A model generated the notes under the pieces. The model worked only from the letters and a program-made list of their open reading frames with translations, did not search any database and had not been told where the DNA came from. The position numbers were made by a program, and so were the translations under genes. This document shows positions 17,129-25,456 of a DNA stretch of 64,000 bases, in pieces. The stretch's first letter is position 1. The number at the start of each line of letters is the position of its first letter. The stretch comes from Oceanitalea sp047302425 (GTDB lineage: Bacteria; Actinomycetota; Actinomycetes; Actinomycetales; Actinomycetaceae): assembly GCF_047302425.1 (NCBI RefSeq), contig NZ_CP154855.1, positions 2,418,001-2,482,000 of the forward strand, read 5' to 3'.

Positions 17129-17377
17129 ATGGGACGCATCGTCGCGCTGCCCGCTCGGGGCGAGGTCGTCGCGGACGTCCGCGGCGGCGGCCGGGCGCTG
17201 CGCGTGTCGTGGCACCACGACGCCGGCGTCGCCGTCCTCTCGCTGTGGCACGGCGACGTGTGCACCGGCACGGTCCGCGTCGCCGCCGAGGACGTGCCTG
17301 CGCTGGTCGCCGCGCTCACCGAGGGGCTCGCCGCCGGCTACGAGCCGGCCGCCCGGTCCGCGAGCCCCACCGGCTGA
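17129..17377 (+). CDS. Small conserved actinobacterial protein
   Basis: 82 residues with the pattern RGGGRALRVSWHHDAGVAVLSLWHGDVCTGTVRVAAEDVPALVAALTEGLA, resembling small uncharacterised proteins common in actinobacteria. Soluble and probably all-beta followed by one helix. GGAGG lies 12 bases before the ATG. Function unknown. Followed after 29 bp by the AAA ATPase gene on the same strand. Confidence 0.65.
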   Translation: MGRIVALPARGEVVADVRGGGRALRVSWHHDAGVAVLSLWHGDVCTGTVRVAAEDVPALVAALTEGLAAGYEPAARSASPTG

Positions 17378-17406
17378 GTGTCGGTCCGCCCTGGCACAGT
17401 GGGCGC

Positions 17407-18150
17407 GTGACCGCCCAGCTCCGCATCGAGATCCACCCGGAGGCGTCCGCCCACCCCGCGGCGTGGCCCGACACCGTGCCCGCCGTCGCCCACCTCCTCG
17501 AGCACGGGCTGGAGATCCCGCCGGGCGTCACCTTCCTCGTCGGGGAGAACGGGGCGGGCAAGTCGACGATCGTCGAGGCCGTCGCGGAGGCGCTCGACAT
17601 CCCCGCCGACGGCGGGTCCACCGACCACGTCGGCGGCGCCGAGCGCGGGCACGCCACCGACCGCTCCGACCTCGGCCGGCGCCTGCGCCCGGTGTGGCGC
17701 GACCGCGCGGCCTGGCGCCGCGGCTTCTTCCTCCGCGCGGAGACGATGCACCGCTTCGTCAGCTACCTCGAGGACGCCTCCGCGCCGGCCGGTGCGCCGC
17801 CGTCCCCCCACGACCTCCACCAGCTGAGCCACGGCGAGTCCTTCGTCGAGATGCTCACCGGCAGGTGGGTGCGCACTGCCGGCGTCGTCCTGCTCGACGA
17901 GCCCGAGTCCGCGCTGTCCTTCACGACGTCCCTCGCGCTCCTCGACGTGCTCGCCCTGCTCGCCGAGGGCGAGCGGCACGTCCTGTGCGCCACCCACTCC
18001 CCGATCCTCACCGCGCTGCCCGGCGCCCGGGTCCTCCAGCTCGACGAGGACGGCATCACGCCGGTCGCGTGGGAGGACCTCGAGGTCGTGCGCCACTGGC
18101 GCGGCTTCCTCGAGGCCCCCGGGCGCTACCTGCGCCACCTCACCGGCTGA
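17407..18150 (+). CDS. AAA family (ABC/SMC-like) ATPase
   Basis: Cytoplasmic ATPase of 247 residues resembling the predicted ATPases of the RecF/SMC-like group. Walker A VGENGAGKST near residue 48, signature-like HQLSHGESFVEML (~145), Walker B GVVLLDEPESALS and an H-loop ATHSPIL. No long coiled coil, so it is a short single-head enzyme of unknown target. GTG start chosen because Walker A then lies at the usual distance. Converges on the universal stress protein gene, 15 bp apart. Confidence 0.85.
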   Translation: MTAQLRIEIHPEASAHPAAWPDTVPAVAHLLEHGLEIPPGVTFLVGENGAGKSTIVEAVAEALDIPADGGSTDHVGGAERGHATDRSDLGRRLRPVWRDRAAWRRGFFLRAETMHRFVSYLEDASAPAGAPPSPHDLHQLSHGESFVEMLTGRWVRTAGVVLLDEPESALSFTTSLALLDVLALLAEGERHVLCATHSPILTALPGARVLQLDEDGITPVAWEDLEVVRHWRGFLEAPGRYLRHLTG

Positions 18151-18165
18151 GGCCGCTCATCCGGC

Positions 18166-19062
18166 CTACGGGTCGTCCGGGTGCTCGGGCTCCTCACCGC
18201 CGGGCACGACGGCGACCGACACCTTGGCCCGGGAGAGCACGCCCTGGCTCACCGAGCCGAGCATGAGGCCGGTGAAGCCGCCCAGGCCGCGCTTGGCGAC
18301 GACGAGCAGGCTCGCCCCCTCCGCCTCCTCGACGAGCGCCGCCTCCGGGTGGCGGCGCAGCACCCGCAGCTCGATGTCGAGCCCGGGGTGCTCGGCCGCG
18401 ACCTCGTCGACGGCGCGGCGCGCTGCCACGGTGGCCTGCTCGGACCTGGCGACGAGGTCGGCGTACCAGTCGCCCGGGGGCGCGCCCATCGGCAGCTCGA
18501 CGTACTCGGCGCGCACGGCTCGCACCGGGGCGCCGGTGGCGGCGGCGTGCGCGACGGCGAAGCGCAGCGCCTCCGCGGCGGCGGGCGACCCGTCGACGCC
18601 GACGACGACGGGCCCGCTCGCGGCGGGGCCGCGGACGACGACGACCGGGCAGCGGGCGTACATCGCCACCTGCTGGGACACCGAGCCGACGATGAGGCCG
18701 GTGACACGCCCGTGGCCCCGGGCGCCGAGGACGAGCATGGCGGCCTCCCGCGAGGCCTTGATGAGCTCGGGCGCCGCCCGGCCCACCCGCACCTCGGTGG
18801 TGACGGTGAGCGAGGGGAACGCCTCGCGGGCCGCACCCGCCGCCCGCTCGCACACCTCGCCGCCGATCTCGAGCGGGTTGGCGGTGTCGAGCACCGCGAC
18901 GTACCCGCCCACGGCGTGGAGGTGGACGAAGGCGTGGACGACGTGGAGCGTGGTGCCGCGGCGGTCGGCCTCGGCGGCCGCCCACAGGACGGCGGTGTCG
19001 GCGAGCGAGGAGCCGTCGACCCCGACGACGATCGGGCGGTTCATCTCTGACGGACTGGTCAT
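18166..19062 (-). CDS. Universal stress protein with two UspA domains
   Basis: 298 residues built of two UspA domains. Both carry the ATP-binding motif: GARGHGRVTGLIVGSVSQQV near 125 and AKRGLGGFTGLMLGSVSQGV near 270. Both open with V-G-V-D-G-S. Two-domain Usp proteins act as ATP-binding stress-adaptation factors in actinobacteria. ATG at 19062 is preferred over 19068, because GGAGG lies only two bases before the latter. Confidence 0.9.
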   Translation of the reverse strand: MTSPSEMNRPIVVGVDGSSLADTAVLWAAAEADRRGTTLHVVHAFVHLHAVGGYVAVLDTANPLEIGGEVCERAAGAAREAFPSLTVTTEVRVGRAAPELIKASREAAMLVLGARGHGRVTGLIVGSVSQQVAMYARCPVVVVRGPAASGPVVVGVDGSPAAAEALRFAVAHAAATGAPVRAVRAEYVELPMGAPPGDWYADLVARSEQATVAARRAVDEVAAEHPGLDIELRVLRRHPEAALVEEAEGASLLVVAKRGLGGFTGLMLGSVSQGVLSRAKVSVAVVPGGEEPEHPDDP

Positions 19063-19132
19063 GGTCATCGCCTCCCACCTCCTTGATACCGCGTCGGAGG
19101 GCCGCAGGGCGAGGACCTTGGGCCCGGGGCCG

Positions 19133-20626
19133 CTACGGCCTCCCGGCGGCGTGCTCGCGGCGCAGCGCCAGGGCCTCGCGGGCCTCGGCCATCTCGTCCC
19201 AGTCGATCGTCTCGGTGTCCCGCTCGAGGGTGGCCTCCGGGCCCTTGCCGGCGAGCACGACGGTGTCCCGCGGGCCCGCCTGGCCTACCGCGTGCCGGAT
19301 GGCCTCGCGCCGGTCGCCGATGCTGACGAAGTTCGAGCGCCCGGCCTCGCGGGCGCCGCGCTCCATCTCGGCGAGGATGTCGGCCAGCGGGGTGTCGCGG
19401 TGGTCCTCCTCGGTGAGGACGGCGACGTCCGCCATGCGGGTGGCGACCTCGCCGAGCGGGGCGCGCTTGGAGGGGTCGCGGGGGCCGCCGGCAGAACCGA
19501 TGACCACCCACAGCCGCTCCTCCGTCGTCACCCGCACGGTCGCCAGCGCCTTGTCGAGGCTCGGTGGGGTGTGGGCGAAGTCGACGATGACGCGCGGGTC
19601 GCCGTCCTGCCGCTCGGCCATCTCCATGCGGCCGGGCACGCCCGGGAAGGTGGCCAGCCCCGCGACGAGCTCCTCGAGCGGGACGCCCGCGGCGTGCACG
19701 CCGGCCATGGCGGCCAGGGCGTTGGCGACGTTGAAGCGGCCGATCATCGGCAGCACCGCCGTCGCCGAGCCGGCGGGGGTGTGGACGGTGAAGCGCAGGT
19801 CGTCCGGCCCCTCGACGACGTCCTCGGCCCGCCAGTCGGCCTCGCGGCCCTCCGCGCTGTAGGTGGTGCGGCTCGGGGCCATCGGCAGCAGCTGCTCGGT
19901 CCACGGGTCGTCGGCGTTGAGGACGGCGTGGCGGGCGCGCTGGACGAGGAGGGACTTGTCGGCGAAGTACTGCTCCATCGTCCCGTGGAAGTCGAGGTGC
20001 TCCCCCGTGAGGTTGGTCCAGATCGCGACGTCGAAGTCGACGCCACGCACGCGGTCGAGGGCGAGCGCGTGGGAGGAGGCCTCGACGACGGCGTCCGTGG
20101 CGCCGTCGTCGACCATGTCACGCAGGATCTGCTGGACCTGCGGCGCCTCGGGGGTGGTGAAGTGCGTGGGCGGCTGGCGGAGCACGCCGTCGGGCAGCTC
20201 GTAGCCGATCGTCGACAGCAGCCCGGTGGCGCGGCCGGCGCTGCGGAGGAGGTGGCGCGAGAGCGCGGACGTCGTCGTCTTGCCGTCGGTGCCGGTGACG
20301 CCGAGGACGGTGAGCCCGCGGCTCGGGTGGCCGGCGAGGGCCGCGGCGGCGTCGGCGAGGGCGGCCCGGGCGCTCGTCACCCGCAGGTACGGGACCGGGG
20401 AGGTGACGCCGTCGGGCAGGCCCTCGCCGAGGACGGCGACGGCGCCGCGTGCGACGGCGTCGGCGATGAAGGCGTGGCCGTCGGCCCGGGCGCCGCGGAT
20501 GGCGACGAACACGTCGCCCGTGGTGGCCCAGTCGGCCTGGTGGGTGGCGCCGCGGACCTCGGTCGACGCGTCCGCCCCCGCGGGCAGCTCGAGGTCCAGC
20601 GCGGCAGCCAGGTCACCAAGTCTCAT
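19133..20626 (-). CDS. Mur ligase family protein, MurE-like paralogue
   Basis: 497-residue ATP-dependent peptide ligase of the MurE type. N-terminal UDP-binding-like domain; ATP loop GVTGTDGKTTT (109-119); TTPEAP substrate loop; carbamylated-Lys region YFADKSLLV; FNVANALAA; C-terminal domain with VIVDFAHTP and GKGPE. The DNPR motif that recognises diaminopimelate is replaced by EEDHR (about 405), so the amino acid added is uncertain. It is not in a cell-wall (dcw) cluster and sits alone downstream of carD. ATG 20626 preferred to a TTG nine bases upstream. Confidence 0.82.
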   Translation of the reverse strand: MRLGDLAAALDLELPAGADASTEVRGATHQADWATTGDVFVAIRGARADGHAFIADAVARGAVAVLGEGLPDGVTSPVPYLRVTSARAALADAAAALAGHPSRGLTVLGVTGTDGKTTTSALSRHLLRSAGRATGLLSTIGYELPDGVLRQPPTHFTTPEAPQVQQILRDMVDDGATDAVVEASSHALALDRVRGVDFDVAIWTNLTGEHLDFHGTMEQYFADKSLLVQRARHAVLNADDPWTEQLLPMAPSRTTYSAEGREADWRAEDVVEGPDDLRFTVHTPAGSATAVLPMIGRFNVANALAAMAGVHAAGVPLEELVAGLATFPGVPGRMEMAERQDGDPRVIVDFAHTPPSLDKALATVRVTTEERLWVVIGSAGGPRDPSKRAPLGEVATRMADVAVLTEEDHRDTPLADILAEMERGAREAGRSNFVSIGDRREAIRHAVGQAGPRDTVVLAGKGPEATLERDTETIDWDEMAEAREALALRREHAAGRP

Positions 20627-20638
20627 AGCGACCAAGCG

Positions 20639-20663
20639 TAGGTGCCCGGGCGGCGGGCACCTA
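20639..20663 (-). terminator. Hairpin between carD and the MurE paralogue
   Basis: TAGGTGCCCG and CGGGCACCTA form a perfect 10-bp stem with a five-base loop, starting 11 bases after the carD stop. It probably terminates the carD transcript and lies just before the Mur ligase start. Confidence 0.65.
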
Positions 20664-20674
20664 CGCGGCGGGGC

Positions 20675-21199
20675 TCAGCTCGCGGTGGCGAGCTCCTGGT
20701 CGATGGTGGGGCGCACGCCCTCGAGGATCGCGGCGTCGACCATGGCGGCGACGTCGTCCTCGGTCATGGACAGGACGAGGGCGAGCTCGGTGACGAAGGG
20801 GCCGCTCGCGTCGCGCAGGAGCTTCATCTCGCCGAAGGCGAGGCGCTTCTCCTCGTTGCTGCGGGTGAGGTCGCGGATGAGGGCGGCGATGATGAGGATG
20901 TCGCCGGTGCGCAGGCGGTCGCCGTTGGCCTTGATGCGCCGCGACCAGACGGTCTCCTGCTCGGGGCTCGGCGCGAGGAGGACGTCGACGATCTCCTGGA
21001 CGCCCGCGACGTCGACGGCGGGACGCACGCCCACCTCGGCGGCGCGGCCTTCCGGCATGGTCACCACGAGGTCGCTGTTGTGCACGTCCAGCTCCACGTA
21101 GCTGACCTTCTCCTTGCGGATGGTGCGCGTGGAGACCTTCTTGACCGTTGCCGGTCCGTGGTGAGGATGAACGACGACCTGACCAGTGGTGAAATTCAA
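20675..21199 (-). CDS. carD: CarD family RNA polymerase-binding regulator
   Basis: 174-residue transcription factor that binds RNA polymerase beta through an N-terminal Tudor-like domain (FTTGQVVVHPHHGPATV) and stabilises open complexes at rRNA and other promoters. The helical C-terminal domain (GDILIIAALIRDLTR ... LALVLSMTEDD) contacts DNA. Its usual first residues coincide with a TTG at 21199, with AAGGG upstream; no ATG or GTG fits, so a rare TTG start is called. The transcript probably has a long 5' leader (about 150 bases). Confidence 0.88.
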   Translation of the reverse strand: MNFTTGQVVVHPHHGPATVKKVSTRTIRKEKVSYVELDVHNSDLVVTMPEGRAAEVGVRPAVDVAGVQEIVDVLLAPSPEQETVWSRRIKANGDRLRTGDILIIAALIRDLTRSNEEKRLAFGEMKLLRDASGPFVTELALVLSMTEDDVAAMVDAAILEGVRPTIDQELATAS

Positions 21200-21354
21200 C
21201 GCGTGACCCTTCGCTAATGAGAGCGCCACACTCGGTGCCGGCGATTCGCCGACGACTGTCTCTCCCGCCCTACCGCTGATTCCCGACATCGCTCGGGCGG
21301 CACGAGGACACGGAGGAATTCGCCGCCACATCGAGTGGGAGCGCCCGACCTCCG

Positions 21355-21395
21355 CGAGCCAGCGCATAGCATCATCTCATATTTGGCAACAAGTT
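21355..21395 (-). promoter_or_regulatory. Candidate carD promoter
   Basis: On the minus strand ACTTGTTGCC (21384-21393 region) and TATGCG (about 21362-21367) form -35/-10-like hexamers about 18 bases apart, in the only AT-richer stretch of the 250-bp gap upstream of carD. Confidence 0.4.
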
Positions 21396-21451
21396 TCCAG
21401 CCCGTGGGCTGTACCACATTCACGCATTCCCGCAATGGCGGTCGGAGCGTT

Positions 21452-22627
21452 TCACTGGCCCTTGACGTTGACGAGCTGGCGCAGCACGTGGTCGACGGAG
21501 ACGAGGTCGGCGGCGTCGGCCATGACGACGTCGACGTCCTTGTAGGCGTCGGGGATCTCGTCGATGAAGGCGGGCAGGTCGCGGTACTCGATCCCGGCCA
21601 TCCGCCGTCGCAGGTCGGCCTGGGTGAAGGTGCGCCGGGCCTGGGTGCGGGAGTAGGCGCGGCCCGCGCCGTGCGGGGCCGAGCACAGCGACATCTCCTC
21701 CCCCTTGCCGGTGACGACGTAGGAGGCCGTGCCCATCGAGCCGGGGATGAGACCGCGGACGCCCTTGTGGGCGGCGATGGCGCCCTTGCGGGAGACGAGC
21801 CGACGGCCGCCTGCGTGCTCCTCGACGGCCGTGTAGTTGTGGTGGCAGTTGACGGCCTCGAGACGCTCGACGTCCTCGTCGAGGAAGCGGCCGAGCTCGT
21901 CGACGACGCGGTCCATCATGACCTCGCGGTTGAGGCGGGCGAACTCCTGCGCCCAGTGGAGGTGGGCGAGGTAGGCGTGGTACTCGGCGTCGTCGTCGGT
22001 GAGGTAGGCGAGGTTGCGGTCGGCGAGGTGGTCGCCGCGGCGGTCGGCGACCCGCTGCGCGGCGGTGATGAAGCGGCGGGCGATCTGGTTGCCCACACCG
22101 CGGCTGCCGGAGTGGAGGAAGGTCCACACGCGGCCCTCCTCGTCCGCGGTGACCTCGATGAAGTGGTTGCCGCCGCCGAGGGAGCCGAGCTGCACGCGCC
22201 AGTTCTTCGCGTAGGTCTCGGGGGTGACGTTCTCGTCCCGGGCGAGGCGCTCGAGCTCGGTCACGGCCTCCGGCGCCCGGCCCCACACCTTGCGGTTGTA
22301 GTTGCCGGGGCTGAGCGGGACGGCGCGCTCGATCGCCTCGCGCAGGACAGCGAGCGGGCGGCCGGCGCCGCGCAGCCGCTCGACGGTGAACTGGGTGCGC
22401 ACGGCCACCATGCCGCAACCGATGTCCACACCGACGGCGGCGGGGATGACGGCCCCGACCGTGGGGATGACCGAGCCGACGGTCGCGCCCATGCCGACGT
22501 GCGCGTCGGGCATGAGGGCGACGTGCGGGTCGACGATGTCGAGCTCGGCCGTGAGGCGGGCCTGGGCCAGCGCCTGCGGGTCGATGATCGAGGCCCAGGA
22601 GTACAGCTTGTCCGTGATGCGCTCCAT
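21452..22627 (-). CDS. rtcB: RNA-splicing ligase RtcB
   Basis: 391-residue GTP- and Mn-dependent RNA ligase that joins 2',3'-cyclic phosphate and 5'-OH ends in tRNA or damaged-RNA repair. Visible motifs: VGVDIGCGMVAV with the metal-binding Cys, GGGNHFIEV, LHSGSRGVGNQIA, NCHHNYTA, and SAPHGAGRAYSR with the His that carries GMP (about 319). Starts at the family-typical MERITDKLYSWAS. No archease or RtcR neighbour is present. Divergent from mug. Confidence 0.95.
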   Translation of the reverse strand: MERITDKLYSWASIIDPQALAQARLTAELDIVDPHVALMPDAHVGMGATVGSVIPTVGAVIPAAVGVDIGCGMVAVRTQFTVERLRGAGRPLAVLREAIERAVPLSPGNYNRKVWGRAPEAVTELERLARDENVTPETYAKNWRVQLGSLGGGNHFIEVTADEEGRVWTFLHSGSRGVGNQIARRFITAAQRVADRRGDHLADRNLAYLTDDDAEYHAYLAHLHWAQEFARLNREVMMDRVVDELGRFLDEDVERLEAVNCHHNYTAVEEHAGGRRLVSRKGAIAAHKGVRGLIPGSMGTASYVVTGKGEEMSLCSAPHGAGRAYSRTQARRTFTQADLRRRMAGIEYRDLPAFIDEIPDAYKDVDVVMADAADLVSVDHVLRQLVNVKGQ

Positions 22628-22682
22628 GCCAGCCACCATCGCAGGTCGGCGGCGGCCCGGCACGGGCACGTAGGGTCGGACC

Positions 22683-23255
22683 GTGCCCGCCGACCGTCGC
22701 CCCACGCGTGAGGAGCTGCTCGCCGCAGCCGACCGGACGCTGCCGCTGCTCGCGGTCCCGGGCCTGCGGGTACTCTTCTGCGGGATCAACCCGGGGCTGT
22801 ACTCGGCGTGGTCGGGGCACCACTTCGCCCGGCCGGGCAACCGGTTCTGGCCCGCGCTGCACCGCTCGGGTTTCACCCCGCGGCAGCTGCACCCCTCGGA
22901 GCAGGAGGAGCTGCTGGAACTCGGGCTGGGCGTGACGAACGTCGTCGAGCGGGCCTCGGCGACGGCGGCGGAGCTGTCCCCCGCCGAGCTGCGCGCCGGC
23001 GGGGAGCGGCTGCGGGCCGACGTTGCGGAGCACCGCCCCGCGTGGCTCGCCGTGCTCGGCGTCACCGCCTTCCGCACGGCCTTCGACCGGCCCGCAGCCA
23101 CCTACGGCGAGCAGGACCTGCTGCTCGGCGACACCCGGGTGTGGGTGCTGCCCAACCCCAGCGGGCTCAACGCGCACTTCACGCCGGCGCGCCTGGCGGA
23201 GGCCTTCGCCGAGCTGCGCCGCGCCGTCGAGGGGCGCGGCGCAGACCCGGTCTAG
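22683..23255 (+). CDS. mug: Mismatch-specific DNA glycosylase (Mug/TDG family)
   Basis: 190-residue uracil/thymine-DNA glycosylase acting on G:U and G:T mismatches. Active-site motif LFCGINPGLYSAW near residue 33 (Asn of GINPG) and the intercalation-loop motif NPSGLNAHFTP near 158 are intact. GTG start. Its TAG stop overlaps the stop of the convergent DUF5302 gene at the palindrome CTAG. Confidence 0.93.
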   Translation: MPADRRPTREELLAAADRTLPLLAVPGLRVLFCGINPGLYSAWSGHHFARPGNRFWPALHRSGFTPRQLHPSEQEELLELGLGVTNVVERASATAAELSPAELRAGGERLRADVAEHRPAWLAVLGVTAFRTAFDRPAATYGEQDLLLGDTRVWVLPNPSGLNAHFTPARLAEAFAELRRAVEGRGADPV

Positions 23256-23422
23256 CCGGACTTGCGGCGGAAGGTGCGCTTGCCGCCGCCGTTCACCTGG
23301 CTGCCGTGCACCGCGCCGGTGTTCTGCCGCGCCTGGTTGGCCTGGTGCGCCCGCTGGTTCTTGCGCTCCAGGGCCTGACGCATCTTGTCCTTGGGCGTCT
23401 CGGGCGGGGTGGTGTCGGTCAT
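23252..23422 (-). CDS. DUF5302 small protein
   Basis: 56 residues, too short for most gene finders: MTDTTPPETPKDKMRQALER, then a Gln/Asn/Ala-rich middle and the family-typical ending GGGKRTFRRKSG. Basic, hydrophilic, no membrane segment. GGAGGG lies three bases before the ATG. DUF5302 proteins occur across actinobacteria with no known function. Its stop shares four bases with the mug stop on the opposite strand. Confidence 0.85.
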   Translation of the reverse strand: MTDTTPPETPKDKMRQALERKNQRAHQANQARQNTGAVHGSQVNGGGKRTFRRKSG

Positions 23423-23504
23423 GGTCCCTCCAGGTGCTCTCGTGGTCGGACTCGTGCGGTCAGCCTGCCCTGCGGCACGCGCGTTGGCCAGGCCTTTTGC
23501 GCCC

Positions 23505-24620
23505 TCAGTCCGTCAGCCCCGCGAGGTGCTGGCGGGCCTCCTCCACGGCCTGGCGGGCGGTCTCCGCCCGGGCCTCGGCATCCTCGCGCTCCTCGGCGGC
23601 CTGCGTCCGCTCCTCGTCCAGCTCGGCCAGCTGCTCCTCCAGCTCCGCCAGCTCACGGCGCAGCTCCTCGGTGCGCGCCGCCGCCCGCAGCACCTGGGCC
23701 TCGACGCGGGACAGCTCCTCGGCTGCGTCCTCGAGCTCGGCCCTGGCGTGCTCGGCCACCCGCTCCCGGGCGCGCAGCTCGCGCTCGGCGCGCCGCACCT
23801 CGCGGCCGGTGTCAGCCGGCGGTTCCTCGGACTCCTTGGCCTTCTCCTTGCGCTCGACGGCGCGCGGCCGGCGGCTGATCGCCCGACGGGGCCGGGACTC
23901 CTCCTGCTCGTCGGCCTCCTCCTCGCGCTCGGCGCGCGGCCGGCGGCTGATCGCCCGGCGGGGCGGCGCCTCCTCCTCGCTCTCGGCGCTGCGGGGTCGG
24001 CGGCTGATCGCCCGGCGGGACGGGCCGCCGTCGTCGTCCGCGGCGCTCTTGGACGAGGTGGCGCGCGGTGGGGCGGCCGGCTCGTCGTCGGGCGCCTCCG
24101 CGTCGACGACGCCGGGCAGAGCGAGCGCGTCCTCGAGCCCACCACCCGGCTCGAGCGGCCGGACGAGCAGGAGGCTGCGGACGGCGCGCTCGGCGGCGGT
24201 GTCGATGACGACGGCGGACCACGTCACCTCCACCTGCTCCCGCGCCGCGTCGGAGAGGACGACGCCGTGCTCCTCGGCCAGGCGGGCGGCCGTGCGGGTG
24301 GCTGCGCCGGCCAGCTCACGACGGCGCTTGCTCAGGGCGCGCAGCTCGGCCGGCTGGGCCGTCGCCTGGGCCACGCGCAGCTCGGCGCCGAGCTCGCCGA
24401 GTGCGTCGAGCTCCTCGGGGTGCTCCCGGGCGACGGCGCCCACGGCCCACGCAGCGGCGGACGCCTTGGGCAGCGCCTTGATGCTCGTCGCCAGCTCCCG
24501 GTCCCCCGCCTTGCGCACCTGCGCGGCGCGGGCGTTGCGGGCCGCGACGAACTCGGCCGGCGCGTGGGCGTAGAGCTCGCGCGCGGCGGCCACGAGGTCG
24601 GCGTCGGCGGTCTGGGGCAC
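23505..24620 (-). CDS. Uncharacterised coiled-coil protein with RRAISRRPR repeats
   Basis: 371 residues in three parts. The N-terminal alpha-helical domain (1-150) contains LYAHAPAEFVAARNARAAQ. The middle disordered basic segment (~205-275) carries three copies of RRAISRRPR separated by acidic linkers; the repeat is also visible in DNA as three cggctgatcgcccg copies. A charged C-terminal coiled coil rich in Glu, Ala and Arg (~280-365) follows. No catalytic motif. GTG 24620 chosen because residues before it look unconstrained. Possibly a DNA/RNA- or envelope-associated structural protein; function unknown. Divergent from the SMR pair. Confidence 0.7.
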   Translation of the reverse strand: MPQTADADLVAAARELYAHAPAEFVAARNARAAQVRKAGDRELATSIKALPKASAAAWAVGAVAREHPEELDALGELGAELRVAQATAQPAELRALSKRRRELAGAATRTAARLAEEHGVVLSDAAREQVEVTWSAVVIDTAAERAVRSLLLVRPLEPGGGLEDALALPGVVDAEAPDDEPAAPPRATSSKSAADDDGGPSRRAISRRPRSAESEEEAPPRRAISRRPRAEREEEADEQEESRPRRAISRRPRAVERKEKAKESEEPPADTGREVRRAERELRARERVAEHARAELEDAAEELSRVEAQVLRAAARTEELRRELAELEEQLAELDEERTQAAEEREDAEARAETARQAVEEARQHLAGLTD

Positions 24621-24684
24621 GGCCGTAGCCTGGCACGAACCGCTCCCGACCGCGCCCCTCCGCAGGCTCTGCAAGGATCGTCCG

Positions 24685-25026
24685 GTGACTTCCTGGCTCC
24701 TCCTCGCCGGCGCGATCGTGTGCGAGGTGAGCGGCTCGCTGTCCCTGCGTGCCGCCGTCGACGATCCCCGCTGGTACGTGCTCGTCGTCGTCGGCTACGT
24801 GTCGGCCTTCGTCTTCCTGGCCGCGGTGCTGCGCCGCGGGATGCCACTCGGCGTCGCCTACGGGATCTGGGGCGCCACCGGTGTGGTCCTCACCGCAGCG
24901 CTGTCCGCCGCGATCTTCGGCGAGCCGGTCACCCTCCTCATGGCCGCGGGGATGGCGCTCATCATCGGCGGCATCCTGCTCGTCGAGGTCGGCTCGCACC
25001 GGGCGACCGAGGAGGTGCAGGCCTGA
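24685..25026 (+). CDS. SMR family efflux transporter, subunit 1
   Basis: 113-residue four-helix drug/metabolite exporter of the small multidrug resistance family. The first helix carries the essential Glu (AGAIVCEVSGSLSLRAA, Glu about 14), and GVAYGIWGATGVVLTA is the SMR helix-3 signature. Its stop overlaps the next SMR start by one base (TGATG), so both subunits are made together, as in heterodimeric EbrAB/YkkCD-type pumps. GTG start. Confidence 0.92.
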   Translation: MTSWLLLAGAIVCEVSGSLSLRAAVDDPRWYVLVVVGYVSAFVFLAAVLRRGMPLGVAYGIWGATGVVLTAALSAAIFGEPVTLLMAAGMALIIGGILLVEVGSHRATEEVQA

Positions 25027-25343
25027 TGGGCTGGCTCTTCCTCACCGGCTCGATCCTCGCCGAGGTCACCGCCACGCTCTCGTTGCGCGCGAGCGTCGAC
25101 GGACGGCGGGCCTGGCTCGCCGTCGTCGGCGTCGGGTACCTCGTCGCGTTCACGCTGCTGTCCCTCACCCTGCAGCAGGGCATCGGGATCGGTGTCGCCT
25201 ACGGGATCTGGACGGCGGTCGGGGTGGCGCTCACCGCCGTCGGGAGCAAGGTGCTCTTCGGCGAGCCGCTCACCCGGATGATGGTCGCCGGGATCGTGCT
25301 CATCGCCGCCGGCGTCCTCCTCGTCGAGCTCGGCGCCCAGTAA
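25026..25343 (+). CDS. SMR family efflux transporter, subunit 2
   Basis: 105-residue partner of the preceding SMR protein, four membrane helices, essential Glu at about 13 (TGSILAEVTATLSLRAS) and GVAYGIWTAVGVALTAVGSK. The pair probably forms an antiparallel heterodimer that exports cationic compounds or guanidinium-like metabolites in exchange for protons; the substrate is not shown. The transcript runs into an 18-bp repeat array. Confidence 0.92.
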   Translation: MGWLFLTGSILAEVTATLSLRASVDGRRAWLAVVGVGYLVAFTLLSLTLQQGIGIGVAYGIWTAVGVALTAVGSKVLFGEPLTRMMVAGIVLIAAGVLLVELGAQ

Positions 25344-25358
25344 CCGGCCCCGTGCTCC

Positions 25359-25410
25359 CGCCGACAGCACACTTATCGCCGACAGTGCACTTAACGCCGT
25401 CAGCACCGAT
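25359..25410 (-). repeat. 18-bp repeat array A (about 2.9 units)
   Basis: Units read on the minus strand: GTGTGC and GTGCAC variants of GTAAGTGTGCTGTCGGCG at 25359-25376 and 25377-25394, plus a partial third copy to 25410. Inverted relative to array B on the other side of the oxidoreductase gene. Lower GC than the surroundings. Confidence 0.85.
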
Positions 25411-25456
25411 GTCCGGTTCACGCGCGTGGGCCACGGCGGCCGGGCCACCATGTCTC

